A stretch of 64,000 nt of DNA from Pipra filicauda (lineage: Eukaryota > Chordata > Aves > Passeriformes > Pipridae), in assembly GCF_003945595.2 (NCBI RefSeq), contig NW_024104360.1:434001-498000 (forward strand), given 5' to 3'. Position 1 is the stretch's first letter. Each line of letters starts with the position of its first letter. Positions 37,479 to 48,300 of the stretch are shown here, one piece after another. The notes below the pieces were generated by a model. It did not search any database and was not told the DNA's origin. It worked only from the letters and a program-made list of their open reading frames with translations. A program made the translations under genes and the position numbers.

Positions 37479-37522
37479 ACCCGGGACTCTGCCCCCAGGA
37501 GCCGACGTGTCCGCGCCGCAAG

Positions 37523-37541
37523 GGCTGCTAGGACTTGTAGT
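37523..37541 (-). promoter_or_regulatory. Second ZNF143/THAP11-type motif, opposite orientation
   Basis: Read on the minus strand the bases are ACTACAAGTCCTAGCAGCC, a near match to the same SBS consensus. It lies about 175 bp upstream of the plus-strand copy and points the other way. This could mark divergent transcription from the island. Confidence 0.55.
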
Positions 37542-37715
37542 CCGCTGCGGAGGCCTCCACCCGCCTGCCCCGCACCTGGCGCTGCCAAGCCGGCTCCATG
37601 CCTAAGGCTGTTCCCCCGAGCCGTGCCGAGGCGCTCCTTCGTCCCCCGTGAGCCCTCAGTGTTCCTCCGTGCGGGACAAATGGGCGGAGAGGGGCAAAGC
37701 ACGGCTTTCAACAGA

Positions 37716-37734
37716 ACTACAACTCCCGGCGTGC
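37716..37734 (+). promoter_or_regulatory. ZNF143/THAP11-type (SBS) motif
   Basis: ACTACAACTCCCGGCGTGC fits the known vertebrate promoter element ACTACAAnTCCCAGCATGC, with one or two changes. It sits about 36 bp upstream of the YY1-type motif and close to the expected transcription start, the usual position for this element. Confidence 0.7.
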
Positions 37735-37769
37735 ACTGCGCCCCGCGCACCACAACAAGGGGTGTGGGG

Positions 37770-37780
37770 AAGATGGCGGC
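37770..37780 (+). promoter_or_regulatory. YY1-type motif overlapping the uORF start
   Basis: AAGATGGCGGC is the classical long YY1 element found just downstream of transcription starts of many CpG-island genes. It supports a start site within a few tens of bases upstream and gives the uORF its ATG. Confidence 0.65.
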
Positions 37781-37808
37781 TGCAGAGCTGAGCGGGAGCG
37801 GTGGTTGA
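37773..37808 (+). CDS. Upstream ORF in EFR3A exon 1 (11 codons, MAAAELSGSGG)
   Basis: ATG at 37773 in a favourable context (AAGATGGCG: A at -3 is absent but G at +4 is present). It is followed by ten codons and TGA at 37806-37808, one base before the splice donor. The ORF therefore begins and ends inside the predicted 5' UTR and could lower translation of EFR3A. The same bases form a YY1-type motif, so the ATG may be retained for DNA binding rather than for a peptide. It counts as a uORF only if transcription starts upstream of 37773. Confidence 0.4.
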   Translation: MAAAELSGSGG

Positions 37809-37809
37809 G

Positions 37810-40800
37810 GTGAGTCTCGGCCAGCCCGGCAGCGCTCCCGTCACCCGCGCTCACCCTCACAGCCGCCTCCTCTTCCAGACCTTCCGCTCCCTTCCCTCTC
37901 TCCACGCTCGGGACCGAGGAGGACGCGCCAGAGGGGCGGGCGCTGAGGGGGTGGCGGTAGGCTCAGGTCGCCCGGCTGCGGCGGGAGGAGAATCCTCAGG
38001 GCATCGCCGCAGCCCAGACCCGCTGGGACGGCGGCTCGGGGATGTCCCTGTGGTCCTGGCGGGAATGTTGGCTCTCCGCCCCCGGAACGGGCGGCTGCTC
38101 CCCGCAGGAGCTGTGCCAGGGGGATCCCCCCTCCTTCCCCGGGGAGGGCTGTGGCTTTGGGATTTCCCTCAGCAGGTTTTCCTCAAATGGACGTTAACAC
38201 AGCGAGATATTAACCGAACGCAATGCAGATTTACAGACAGACGGCACTGTGAGCTTTCGTAGCTTCGTCTTCTGCTTTAAAGTTAATTGTGAGTCACGGA
38301 GCCGTGCTTTGAATAATTGGGGTGTAGATTCACAAATCCTGTTATTAAGAACTAATTATAGTACAGTCTCTGAATACATCTAGGAAGGGATCCCGTCGTA
38401 CTTTTAGCTGATACACAGGGAAGAAAGGATCCCGGGTTGCATAGATCTCTGCTCTGTTGTAGAACTTGTGGGAAAGCCACTAACTTAGAACCAGAGTTTA
38501 AGTACCTTTATCAAAACCAAGTTTGCTTGCCCAGATTTTATGCTTTGTAAAGCTACATCAAATGTTTGCTGTGCAAATTGAGTAGGTAAGCTAAAACCAG
38601 AGTTAACAGCCAAGACTTTGGGATTTTATAGACAATTACTTCCTGAATTATTTGTAATTCATTCTAGATAATTTGAAGTGTTTTCTCAAATAACATCAGG
38701 GCATCTTGTTGGAAGACTCTGCCTGGATGCTCTTAAACATATAGTGAAATTTCTCTGAGAAATTGGCACTTTGGAGTTGAAACCTTGACTGTAGTGCCCT
38801 GCTATGCCTAAGGGCTTATCCATTAAGCCTTCTAATATTTGTTTAAAAAAACGCTGCTATAATGGTTTAATTTCTGATTCAGGAAAAACTTTACGAAGAT
38901 GGGAAATAGAGTACAGTTTGTAACTGTTTTAAAACTACATATTTTTATATTTAATCCTGTTATGAAAATGTTTGTGATTAATGATGGCCAGTACCTTCTC
39001 TCTACTTCTGATCCAAACTTGTTCAGGAGAAAAAAATGAACAAATTTCATATTATATGCAAGTTGAGGGAGGCATTAGAATACTAATCAGACTTGGCAGT
39101 CAAACTTCAAGTATAATAAAAGGGGATTACACTTCTAATTATGAAATCTGAATTATAAAGAGTATGAAACAGCTTTGGTAGGTATCAGTGACTTTTAACT
39201 GCCCAGCCTGACACTATAAGGAGTAATTCTTGTAAGGTTACTGTACAATTTTTAAACAACTTTGAAGATACTTAATTTTTTTAAGTAGAAACAAATCCTG
39301 TTTTCTGTAGTTGTGTTCTGTCTTAGGGAGGAGAACTGGGTAGTCTCATTAACTGGGCTCATGCATGGCATTGCTTCTTCACCTGAGAAAGCTAATTCAA
39401 AATAAAGTCAGGTACTTTCACAGAATTATTATCTTGCATTTTTGGGTTCTGGTAGGTGGAGTTGGAGCCTGACTTGTCTGTATTTAGGAATGAGTATGTG
39501 ACTTATTAGTCTTGCACTGCACTAGCCATTTTCCTACCTTCCAAGCTAAAGGCATTGATTAATTTTTCAAATAGGAAATATGAGTGGGGAACCAAGTGAT
39601 GTAAAAACTTAATGTGCAGTGGATTTTTAATTTTTCAGTTCATGCCTGACTAGCTTGGGTTGCATGACTATCAGAGGTGCTCAAACCTCTGCTTTTCGTT
39701 GGCTTAAGTTGGAGGAATGAATCAGTGCCCAGCTGACAATTTCATTTTGAAGACTTAAAATCAAGTTAAACATTTACGGTGTTACATAATAGAATAACAT
39801 ATTAGAGGGCTTATTAGAAGAAAGTACAAAAACTCAGATATGCTGACTTCTATTCCTTTGCCCATAGCACAAGGTTATGTACGTTTTTCCATTTTAAGTC
39901 TTTTAAAGAGATCCACTCTTTTAGGCAGGAAAAAGATCTTTGCTTTTCTGTTTGGCTTTCAGTGCCACTTATGGAATCTTGTGATAATAATAAGTAATTT
40001 GTGCTTATAAACTATCCTTTAATTTCAGATCCCAGGTTAGTTAATGAAAAAAAAATCAGCAAGTCTAACAAACTGTATTTTCATTCTTGTTCTGATAGAA
40101 CAACACATTGACATTGGGTTTCCTATGGTGGCCAAATTGTGTAGAATCTTCTCTAAACTAAAAGGTTTTGTTCAGAATAGTGACTCTTGCATGACGTGCA
40201 GGTGTTGATCGGCCTTTTAAGGTACATTCACTATCATTGCACTTTGATTATAATTGTAATTAGAATTATTGTTATATCCCTGGGAAAACAAAATAAGTTT
40301 TAATCCTCCACAAAAAAACAGACATGATTTTATTTACCATTTTAATATCCAAGAGTCAGTTCTTTTGGTGCTAGAAACACTGTATACATGTATAACATCC
40401 TTAAGTTGCTTCTGCTAATCTCTCAAATGTCACAAAATGACATGGAATATGTTAAAACAGTGTTAGACGCTGTTTAGTAATCTAAATGGTATCTCATGAT
40501 TTTCCATCTCTCTCTTTTAATTGGAGCCAAGTTCTGCTTCAGATTCTGTGGAGTTTTTTTTTTCTCACACTATGTAAAATTTTAATTCAGTGACAAACCA
40601 CTGAGCAGACTCATGGTGGGAAGCTTCTTGGTTTGGTTTAGTTTAGTTCTGTTCTGCTGGAACAGAAAACAGTATCTGTGGATTAAACTTTGCCCTAGGC
40701 GAAATGAGGCAGTGATTGAAGGCTTTATGGAGAGGGAATTGTGTGGTCTGTTCTGCATGTAGAAGCCAGGCCACCTCTATATTGAATTTTTGGTTCTGTT

Positions 40801-42248
40801 ACAGATCTTAAAATTATTAAAAATCCAGTTATTTGGTTCTGTTTTTAAATAATTGTCTTCTGCTTGTTTTAGTTGCTTATACAACTTTTCTGGTAATTTC
40901 TGCATTAATATCTTCCAAAGTGAGTTGACTTTGCTGGCAGCAGCAGTCATTTCCTGATTGCTGGTGATGGTCAGTAAAACACTCAGAGGCTCTGGCACTT
41001 GACTCCCTGAAACTGTCACGAGGTTCTTTGCGTTTTTATGTTCTAATATGCCAGTAAATCTGACTACTGTAATCTCTCAACTAAATTAACTACACTCTGA
41101 ATTAGAGATTTTGCTTTTCCATGTATCTGTTGACCATCACAATCCACAGCATGTTTTCTTTTATAAAATTACGGTGTTTCTCACTCTGTCCTTGGAGAGG
41201 GACGCACACAGCTTTCTAATAGGAAGGGTTATTTTAAATAAATTACTTTGAACTGCTATTTTTAGTCACAGTTGCTGTCAGCAAATTGCAGCCTTTGATT
41301 GAAATACATGTACAATGAGAATAAAGTTTATTTTTAGTAACTATGAGCATTGCTTTAATGTGTGCTCATTAAAACATATGACCAAATAAAATGTTTATTC
41401 TCACATTAGCATGTTAGTAGTCTCTGGAATTATGGTTTTTTGGTGTGCATATACATGCAATTCTTAGATGAATATCTTTAATTTTTTATTGTATTTTTTT
41501 AAAACAGCAAAACTCAGTGTCTTTAACTGAGATTTCGTTTTCATTTGTGGAAAGGTACATTTGCAGGGAGTTTGCATTGGGCAGTTAATGAAACCTAAAA
41601 TGCGCTGCTTTAATATAGAAAAATCTTCAAATGATTTGTACTTTAATGCTAGTTAATTAAACAGTAGATTAGGCTACTTCTATCCTCAAAGTAGCTTGTT
41701 GTAACTTCAATTGAGTTAATTGTATGAATATATTTAATTGCATCAAAAATCCTTTGGTCAGCTGATGTTTATAGTACTTTGCACTCTGATCTACAAAATC
41801 TGCCTTTTTTGATACTGAGAGAAAAATGCCCTAGAAAGTGTTACACACCTTGTTTTTTCATAGCGTTGAACAGAAACCTCTCACAGGCATTTTAGTGGGG
41901 AAGTGCTGTAATTTCCATCTGAAGGGGAAGTATCCTGTGAGGCTGTACCCAGTTTAGCTTCCTGAAACAGTGGTAGTTGGAAAGGTCATCCCAACATACA
42001 CAGAGAAAAATGTTTATTCCGGCATCAAAGGCGAGAATGGAATGACTACATTTCAAGTGCTGGCAAAACCTACAGATAGTCTGGACAGATAAAATGATAT
42101 CTGGGTTTCTGTGGTAACAGCCTCTTTGGTGTTGGAGCTGAAGAATGTGACTTTGGCTCATTCTGCAGAAGTTACTGTGCTTATTTGGATGTAAATTGTC
42201 TAAAGCTGTTGTCTTGACTTTTTGTTTGTTTGTTTGTTTTCTTTATAG
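37810..42248 (+). other. EFR3A: EFR3A intron 1
   Basis: 4.4 kb between donor GTGAGT and acceptor TTTATAG. The first 450 bp belong to the CpG island; the remainder is AT-rich single-copy-looking DNA in which I recognise no repeat, RNA gene or further exon. A (GTTT)n run at about 42220-42240 forms part of the acceptor's pyrimidine tract. Confidence 0.65.
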
Positions 42249-42302
42249 TTTATTATATTTTTGCAAAATTGAAGACAGATTCCTGATTAATAATGCCTGC
42301 CA
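42249..42302 (+). other. EFR3A: EFR3A exon 2 with start codon
   Basis: The acceptor is a T-rich tract (TTTGTTTGTTTGTTTTCTTTATAG) ending at 42248; the donor is GTAAGT at 42303. The 54-nt exon is mostly 5' UTR. TGA at 42284-42286 is in frame with ATG at 42293, whose -3 base is A. Only ten coding bases (ATG CCT GCC A) are present. The split fourth codon A|GA (Arg) is completed in exon 3. A second possible acceptor AG at 42277-42278 would shorten only the UTR. Confidence 0.85.
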
Positions 42303-45300
42303 GTAAGTATTCTTACCTTAAGTACATTAAGACAATATTTAGGGGTGTTTACTATTAGATATTTTCTTCGGGGTTTAAAAATTCTAGCAAAATTAAAATG
42401 GAAAAAAGAAACATTATACTTGCCATCATTTTTAGGAACTTTAAGATCTCAGTGTTATCTGGTCTCTATAAATCTCCATATATTTTTCAAAGAACCCAGT
42501 ATAGGCTCTGCATTTTCCTTTTCGATCAGAAATTCACAGTTTAACACTGATGAATTTTGTGATTTAAAGTATATTCTGAAATAGTTGAATTCAAAAAATA
42601 AAAAGGTATTCTGATATAGCTATAATCCTAACTTTGGAAAATGGTAACTAGTGTTTATAGGGCATAGAATCAGTATTTGGGATAAAAAGTGATAAGGCTT
42701 AAAATTTTAACATTCAAAGTTAAGTGAGATTTTTGAGGCAGATGTCTCTAAGAATCAAGTTACCTTCAAGAGTAGCAAATTTCACTAACACAAATGCTCG
42801 AGTTATGAAATGTGTTATAATAATATTAATTTAACAATTTTTTAAGATTATCTTTTCTGTTTTCCATTTAGAAAAAATTCTGCATGATCTCTAGTAAGAT
42901 TACCAACATCAGACTTTGGATAAAGCAGTATTCATAAAGTTACAGTACCAGTCATATTGCATGCACTTTAATTATATAGGTTTGTAATGGATTTCATAGA
43001 TGTTTAATTTCATGAGGAAATGTTTGAGCACTTTTTTTTTTGCAATGATTTGTAGTAAGCTATGACTACTGGGTACTAGAACTGCCTTACAGTAATTCTG
43101 TGTTGTGTTGTTTGAACCACTGTCATGTAAAATATCTTACTGTATTTAGGTGTCTTCTGCTTTTGCGGTAAAAACTGAATAGGTTGAAATTATTTCTCTG
43201 CATAGACATGGGTTTGTAACAGACTAGTGGCACATATGTGTGTTTTATGTCATATATGTACATGAGAAGCTGCTGGCTTGGATTGTGTCAGCTGGGATTC
43301 AGGTTTGTAACACAGGGACCTGCTGGTGAGGCTTCAGCTGCAGGTCAGTGCTGCTGAGGCGCCCCTCTCATGGGACTCACTGCTGCTGTGAAGGGGTGTG
43401 TGGGTTTTTTAAGCAATTAAACTGAAAAGTGATATTTTTTTCTTCTAAACTAGTTATGCTTATGTTCAGGGTCGTCAGTACTAACGTGTGTAGAGCCTGC
43501 ATTTCTGCAGCAGATGGGACTTAGACGAGACCAAACCAACCGATCACAGTGTTTATCTGCAGCGAGACATCCAGAGCTCTGCAGCCACTTATTTATCTTT
43601 AATGGGTTTGAGCGCACAGGTGAAGGAAAGGGAACCTCCCAGGTGTGTGTGCGTGTGTATTGCAATTCTTAAGAAATTTCATAGCAGTACTTTCTTAATA
43701 TTTCACTTCCAAAAGTGATGGCGATGAAGTGTGATTGGATTTTAAGGCAAAGAAGCATCTTTTTGTGGCTGGTTAACTTATTATCAGTAGAGGTAGAGAG
43801 AGCCTTCAGAATGTCAGCTTTGTTGCATGTGAGAAGAAAAGCTTCTTCCTGCTAATTTAGGCTTCTCTAGAGGTTCCATAGGCTTCTTTTCAGAGCATTT
43901 TGGTGGGCTGGGCTGCTGCTATTTAGTGTTACTTTGAAATCTTAAAGTATTTGTCCTTGAAATGCAAAAAAAGTTGTTTCAGAAGGCTGGATTGTTTTAA
44001 ATTTTATTATTTTTTTTCACGTGGAGTTCTCTCATCCCACGCATGAAGAAACTCAGACATCTTTTGGAATAAAATGTGGAAAAGGCTGTTACTGTGAGAT
44101 ATATTCCTTAAATGTTTCTGTCATGCTAGAATGAGTTCTTTATAAATTAAGTAGAAGAATAATATCTGGTTAACAGGAAAGTTTGATGGAGTTCTTGGGT
44201 CCTACTGACCAACTCCCTCATCCAGTGTTGCCCTTCTTGCTTTCCTGAGTCTGTATATCAGTTTCTGCTGGTAATTTTACCCCTTTATTTCCAGTACAGT
44301 AGTTAAGGAATGTGTAGATCTAAAAGTGCAGTTTGGAAATACCAGGAGAGGCCAAGATACTGGTATTACGTAAAGACTGAATAAGAAGACTTAATTAGTC
44401 TTTCTGGAGACTTTAGCTGTTCCTAGTGACATTTTGGAAGTCAGTCTTGAAGTTACTGTGCATGAAACATTCACAGGACCATATGCTTTTTATCTCGTTC
44501 AGTATTAACTGTGGAAAAAAATAGGCATGTGGTCAGAACTGGGATGGGGTGTTGAGAGGAGGAGAGATGAATGTGGGTCGTTAGCCCACACTGAGAAGTG
44601 CCCTTCTCACTGAACTCAGTCATGGGTGCTTCTCTTTGCATTGGTTCTTTCTCACATATTCGAGTTATCAGATTTTCTATTGATGTTTTTGCTCAGTGAT
44701 CACATTTAGGAATGCAGGAATTTTGTTCTGCATTGAGTCCTTAATGAAATAATATTAAGGTTTCAGTCTCAGTGCAGTAATAGTCCAAAATAGTGAAAAA
44801 TCTGAAGATGTAAAAGTGCTTAGCTTTGACTAGCCATAGCATGGCATTTGTGTCGACGTTTAGTCTGTAGAGGAGGTGTGAAGCTCTGTCATTGCTGCAG
44901 CACTTGTATCAGCCTTGCCAATATAGAGCCTTTTCTCTATATTCTTTGTGTATGAAACTTTATGAGTTTCTCCTGTGCAAGTAACATGGGCATTGATGTG
45001 AGATATGCTTACAAACATGGTGTCTTCAGCTGAAGTGCAAATTTTGAAATGTTGAGAAAGCAAATATGTTTTCTCATTGCTATTATAATACAGTACAAGG
45101 AGAGCGATTTGAGCCACAGCTATTTTATTAACCATTTAAGCTGTACTTTATCACAGAGAAACTGTGGATTAAAAGATTAATTTGTCCTTTTATTTAAAAA
45201 CAAAACCAAAGAACTTATAACCAGTTAACCTTTGCAATACAGGCAGTATGTGTTTTTCATTTGCTTCAAGTGTGCTCTCAATTTCCCTGTTAAATAACTT

Positions 45301-48300
45301 GTGCAAATAATTTCATTTAACCTACTTCTCTTATGGATCATCAGTGGTTTTGGTAGGGTTTTTTGGCTGTATTTGGATTGAAATGTTACAAATGCTTCTG
45401 TTAGTGAAAAAAAGCAATAACTAAGTCATATATCAAAACAGTTGTTTAAGAGACTCTACTTTTTGAACAGTATGTTCTGGATATTCACACTTATTAATCA
45501 GATGCTTGAAACACAGCATGGTAGATAATGAGGTTTTTTTTCAGAAAGAGCTAACCTACTTACTGGCTGTATTCCCTGACTTGAATTAAACATTTAACTT
45601 AAAGGCAGATTTTGTGCTAAAATGAAATTGCATGAACTAGAAGAATTATGTGTGATACAGGTGAGAGCACCTGCCGACATCAGAATACATCAGAATGTAT
45701 TTTACTTGTGGTAGCTCTGTGTGTGATTTCTTTTTTCCTTCTTTTATGGCTCATACCATTAACATACTTAATTATATCTTTGCTTTTCAGGGTTTTTTTA
45801 ATAATAATTGTTATGCTGACCTGTTCTTAGCTGCTGACTATCAAGTCCTTATGACTGCCTGTAACATGTAAATTAAGAGAGCAAATAAATAAAAATTAGG
45901 ATTTTGCCAAATGTTATTTTCCCACATTCTTCCCTTGAGTTTCTGCTGTGAAATTTAGTATTATGAACACCTCCTACGCTATTCTGTCAAATAATTGCCA
46001 GTTGGAAAGAGACCACTCTGATTTGAGAGGTGCATGTACCAGTTATGAGGAAAATATTCCATGATTTGGCCTGGCTTTGGTTACAATGAAGCGGCGGTTT
46101 TGGTAGCTTCAGAATGCACCTCCAAGGATACTTAGTGCAGATTGCTTCTTGTCAGACTGCATAACCTTGTGTTTCCTTGGCCTTCCAAACACCGTGTGGC
46201 TTTTTGCCAGTTGTCTGTGCAGAGGCAGCTACTCTGGCAGAAGGTGGAACGTGCTGGTGGCTTCCCTGGTTGGTGCCAGGTGAAAGTAAATAGAAGACAT
46301 AACAATTGAACAGTGCTTGGTTTTTTATTGTATTCAGGGATGTTACTGCTTTCAGTTACTTCATAGTCTTTAAATAAACAAACGACCCACCCCTCCCCCC
46401 AAATCAAAAATACCTACTAGACTTTTAAAAGTATAATTTGCTATGTGAATAGAGCTTCCTTGCCAAGTGTAGGAGGGAAAACAGCACTTGAAATGGAATT
46501 TGAAATGAGTGAATTCTTAACTGGAATTTAATGTTCTTAACACATTTTAAGGTACAGGTAATTTCCTCGTTTTGGGTTTCTCCCCTCACAGCAATTTTGG
46601 GAAATTAATTTTATTTGTGGTTTGCTATTCTAGTTTTTATTTTATATATAATAAATATTAATGAGATTGTTAATCATAGAATCATAGAATCGATTGGGTT
46701 GGAAAAGACCTCCGAGATCATCGAGTCCAACCCTTGGTCCAAATCCAGTCCATTTACTAGATCATGGCACTCAGTGCCACGTCCAATCTGCGTTTAAAAA
46801 TCTCCAGGGATGGTGAATGCACCACCTCCCTGGGCAGCCCATTCCAATGCCTGATTACTCTCTCTGTAAAGAATTTTCTCCTGATATCCAACTTAAATTT
46901 CCCCTGGCGGAGCTTAAGCCCGTGCCCCCTTGTCCTATTGCTGAGTGCCTGAGAGAAGAGACCAACCCCCACCTGGCTAGAACTTCCCTTCAGGTAGTTA
47001 TAGACGGTGATGAGGTCACCTCTGAGCCTCCTCTTCTCCAGGCTAAACAACCCCAACTCCCTCAACCTTTATGTGCTTTTAAACTATACATGGACAATTC
47101 ACCAAATGTTAAAATGTAGCTTAATAGTTTTCTCAGGTTTTATTAAAATATGGCTGTTGTTGTTATTTACAGAAATCGCTTTGCAACTGTCAGTCGATTA
47201 ACCTTCATGTGCAGCCTTGTTTGCTATTGATTTCTCAGTCATGGGACGAAAGGGTAAGAGGGCTCATGCTGACTATGCATGCAAGTGTCCTATTTTTTTG
47301 TGCATGACAACAAAGAAAAATTGATTTTGGTGAGTGGGGGTTAAGATTTCCATTATGTGATTAAATGCATGTCTCTGGAAAAGCCAGGATGAACTGCTTT
47401 TAAAAGTATTTTGGCCTTCCTTTCCTTGCTATATGGACTTTCCTTCCCACCATCAGCCACTATGAACTCCAGTGGCTCTCTAGAGAATCAGGTTCCTACA
47501 GATGGAAAGGTAGCTGTGTTTAGCTCTCTTGGCTTTCTGAGAGTGCTTTTTCATTTCTAGGAAGTTACATCTTTCCAGATTAATTGGTGCAGGAATTAGA
47601 CAGGAATGAATAGAAAGGTGAGGTAGGTAGATGAACAAGACTCTTCTACGTCTGCCAAGAGTTCAAGAAGCGTTTGGACGATGCTCTCAGGCACATGGTG
47701 TGATTCTTGGGGCTGTTCTGTACAGGGCCAGGAGTTGGACTCGATGATCCTTGTTGGGTCCCTTCCTACACAGAGTACTCTATGATTCTTTTTCTAACAA
47801 CTTGTAGACACCAAGACTTCAAAAAATAGTTGTTGCCTTTATAACTCAGTCTTCCTTTAGATGTCCAACTTGAGATCTGTCAAAGGTCTCAGTCCTTTCA
47901 TTTTTCAAGAGCACATTTGTGATTCTGAATTGTACTGGGACCTGTGCAGTGTTTTGCTGATAATGGTCTGTGCTTTGGCTTGAAATGGGCACCCTGAGTC
48001 TTCAATTGTGGTTTGAGAATGCTTACTCGTTCCTTAGTAAGAGAATGAGTAAGGAATTTCAACCTAACACTTAGCTGTATAATTATATTAAATCAGTACT
48101 CTTTCCTGATTGTTTTGTAGAGCTGTTAATAGGTAAGGAAATATGTGTAGATAAAGCTTCACAGGTATTTTGTTAGAATTACACAAATGCACCAACAAAT
48201 ACAGAATAATTTATGCTATTAGAACCAATTTTCCTGTGTTCAGTAAACTGCACTATAACTGTCTAATGATTAGAAAAGGACTTTAGGATGCTGATACACT

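Larger units (their letters stand above)
37740..37809 (+). other. EFR3A: EFR3A exon 1, non-coding (5' UTR); 5' end approximate
   Basis: A strong donor (GAG|GTGAGT) follows base 37809 inside the CpG island, about 4.4 kb upstream of the start-codon exon. No other good first exon is visible. The transcription start is unknown; 37740 is placed between the ZNF143-type motif and the YY1-type motif and is only a guess. The exon cannot add N-terminal residues, because exon 2 has an in-frame stop before the ATG and the only ATG in exon 1 terminates within the exon. RNA evidence would be needed to fix the 5' end. Confidence 0.65.
37430..38260 (+). promoter_or_regulatory. CpG-island promoter of EFR3A
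   Basis: The only sustained GC- and CpG-rich block in the window. It has abrupt borders: AT-rich DNA resumes near 38270, and a CR1 ends at 37107. It covers predicted exon 1 and the start of intron 1. I see no TATA box near the likely start, as usual for housekeeping CpG promoters. It contains an E-box, two ZNF143/THAP11-type motifs and a YY1-type motif, annotated separately. Long open frames here (for example 37801-38262) reflect GC richness and are not supported as genes. Confidence 0.85.

Noticed and set aside
37337..37753. 138-codon minus-strand open frame in the CpG island
   Set aside because: Low-complexity Ala/Arg/Gly product caused by high GC; no splice or family support.
37801..38262. 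153-codon plus-strand open frame in the CpG island
   Set aside because: It begins at the splice donor region of exon 1, is Arg/Gly/Pro-rich as expected from GC-rich DNA, and reads into intron 1.
45648..45830. Hydrophobic 60-residue frame resembling a membrane protein
   Set aside because: T-rich intronic DNA gives Leu/Ile/Phe runs by chance; no conserved features or splice context.
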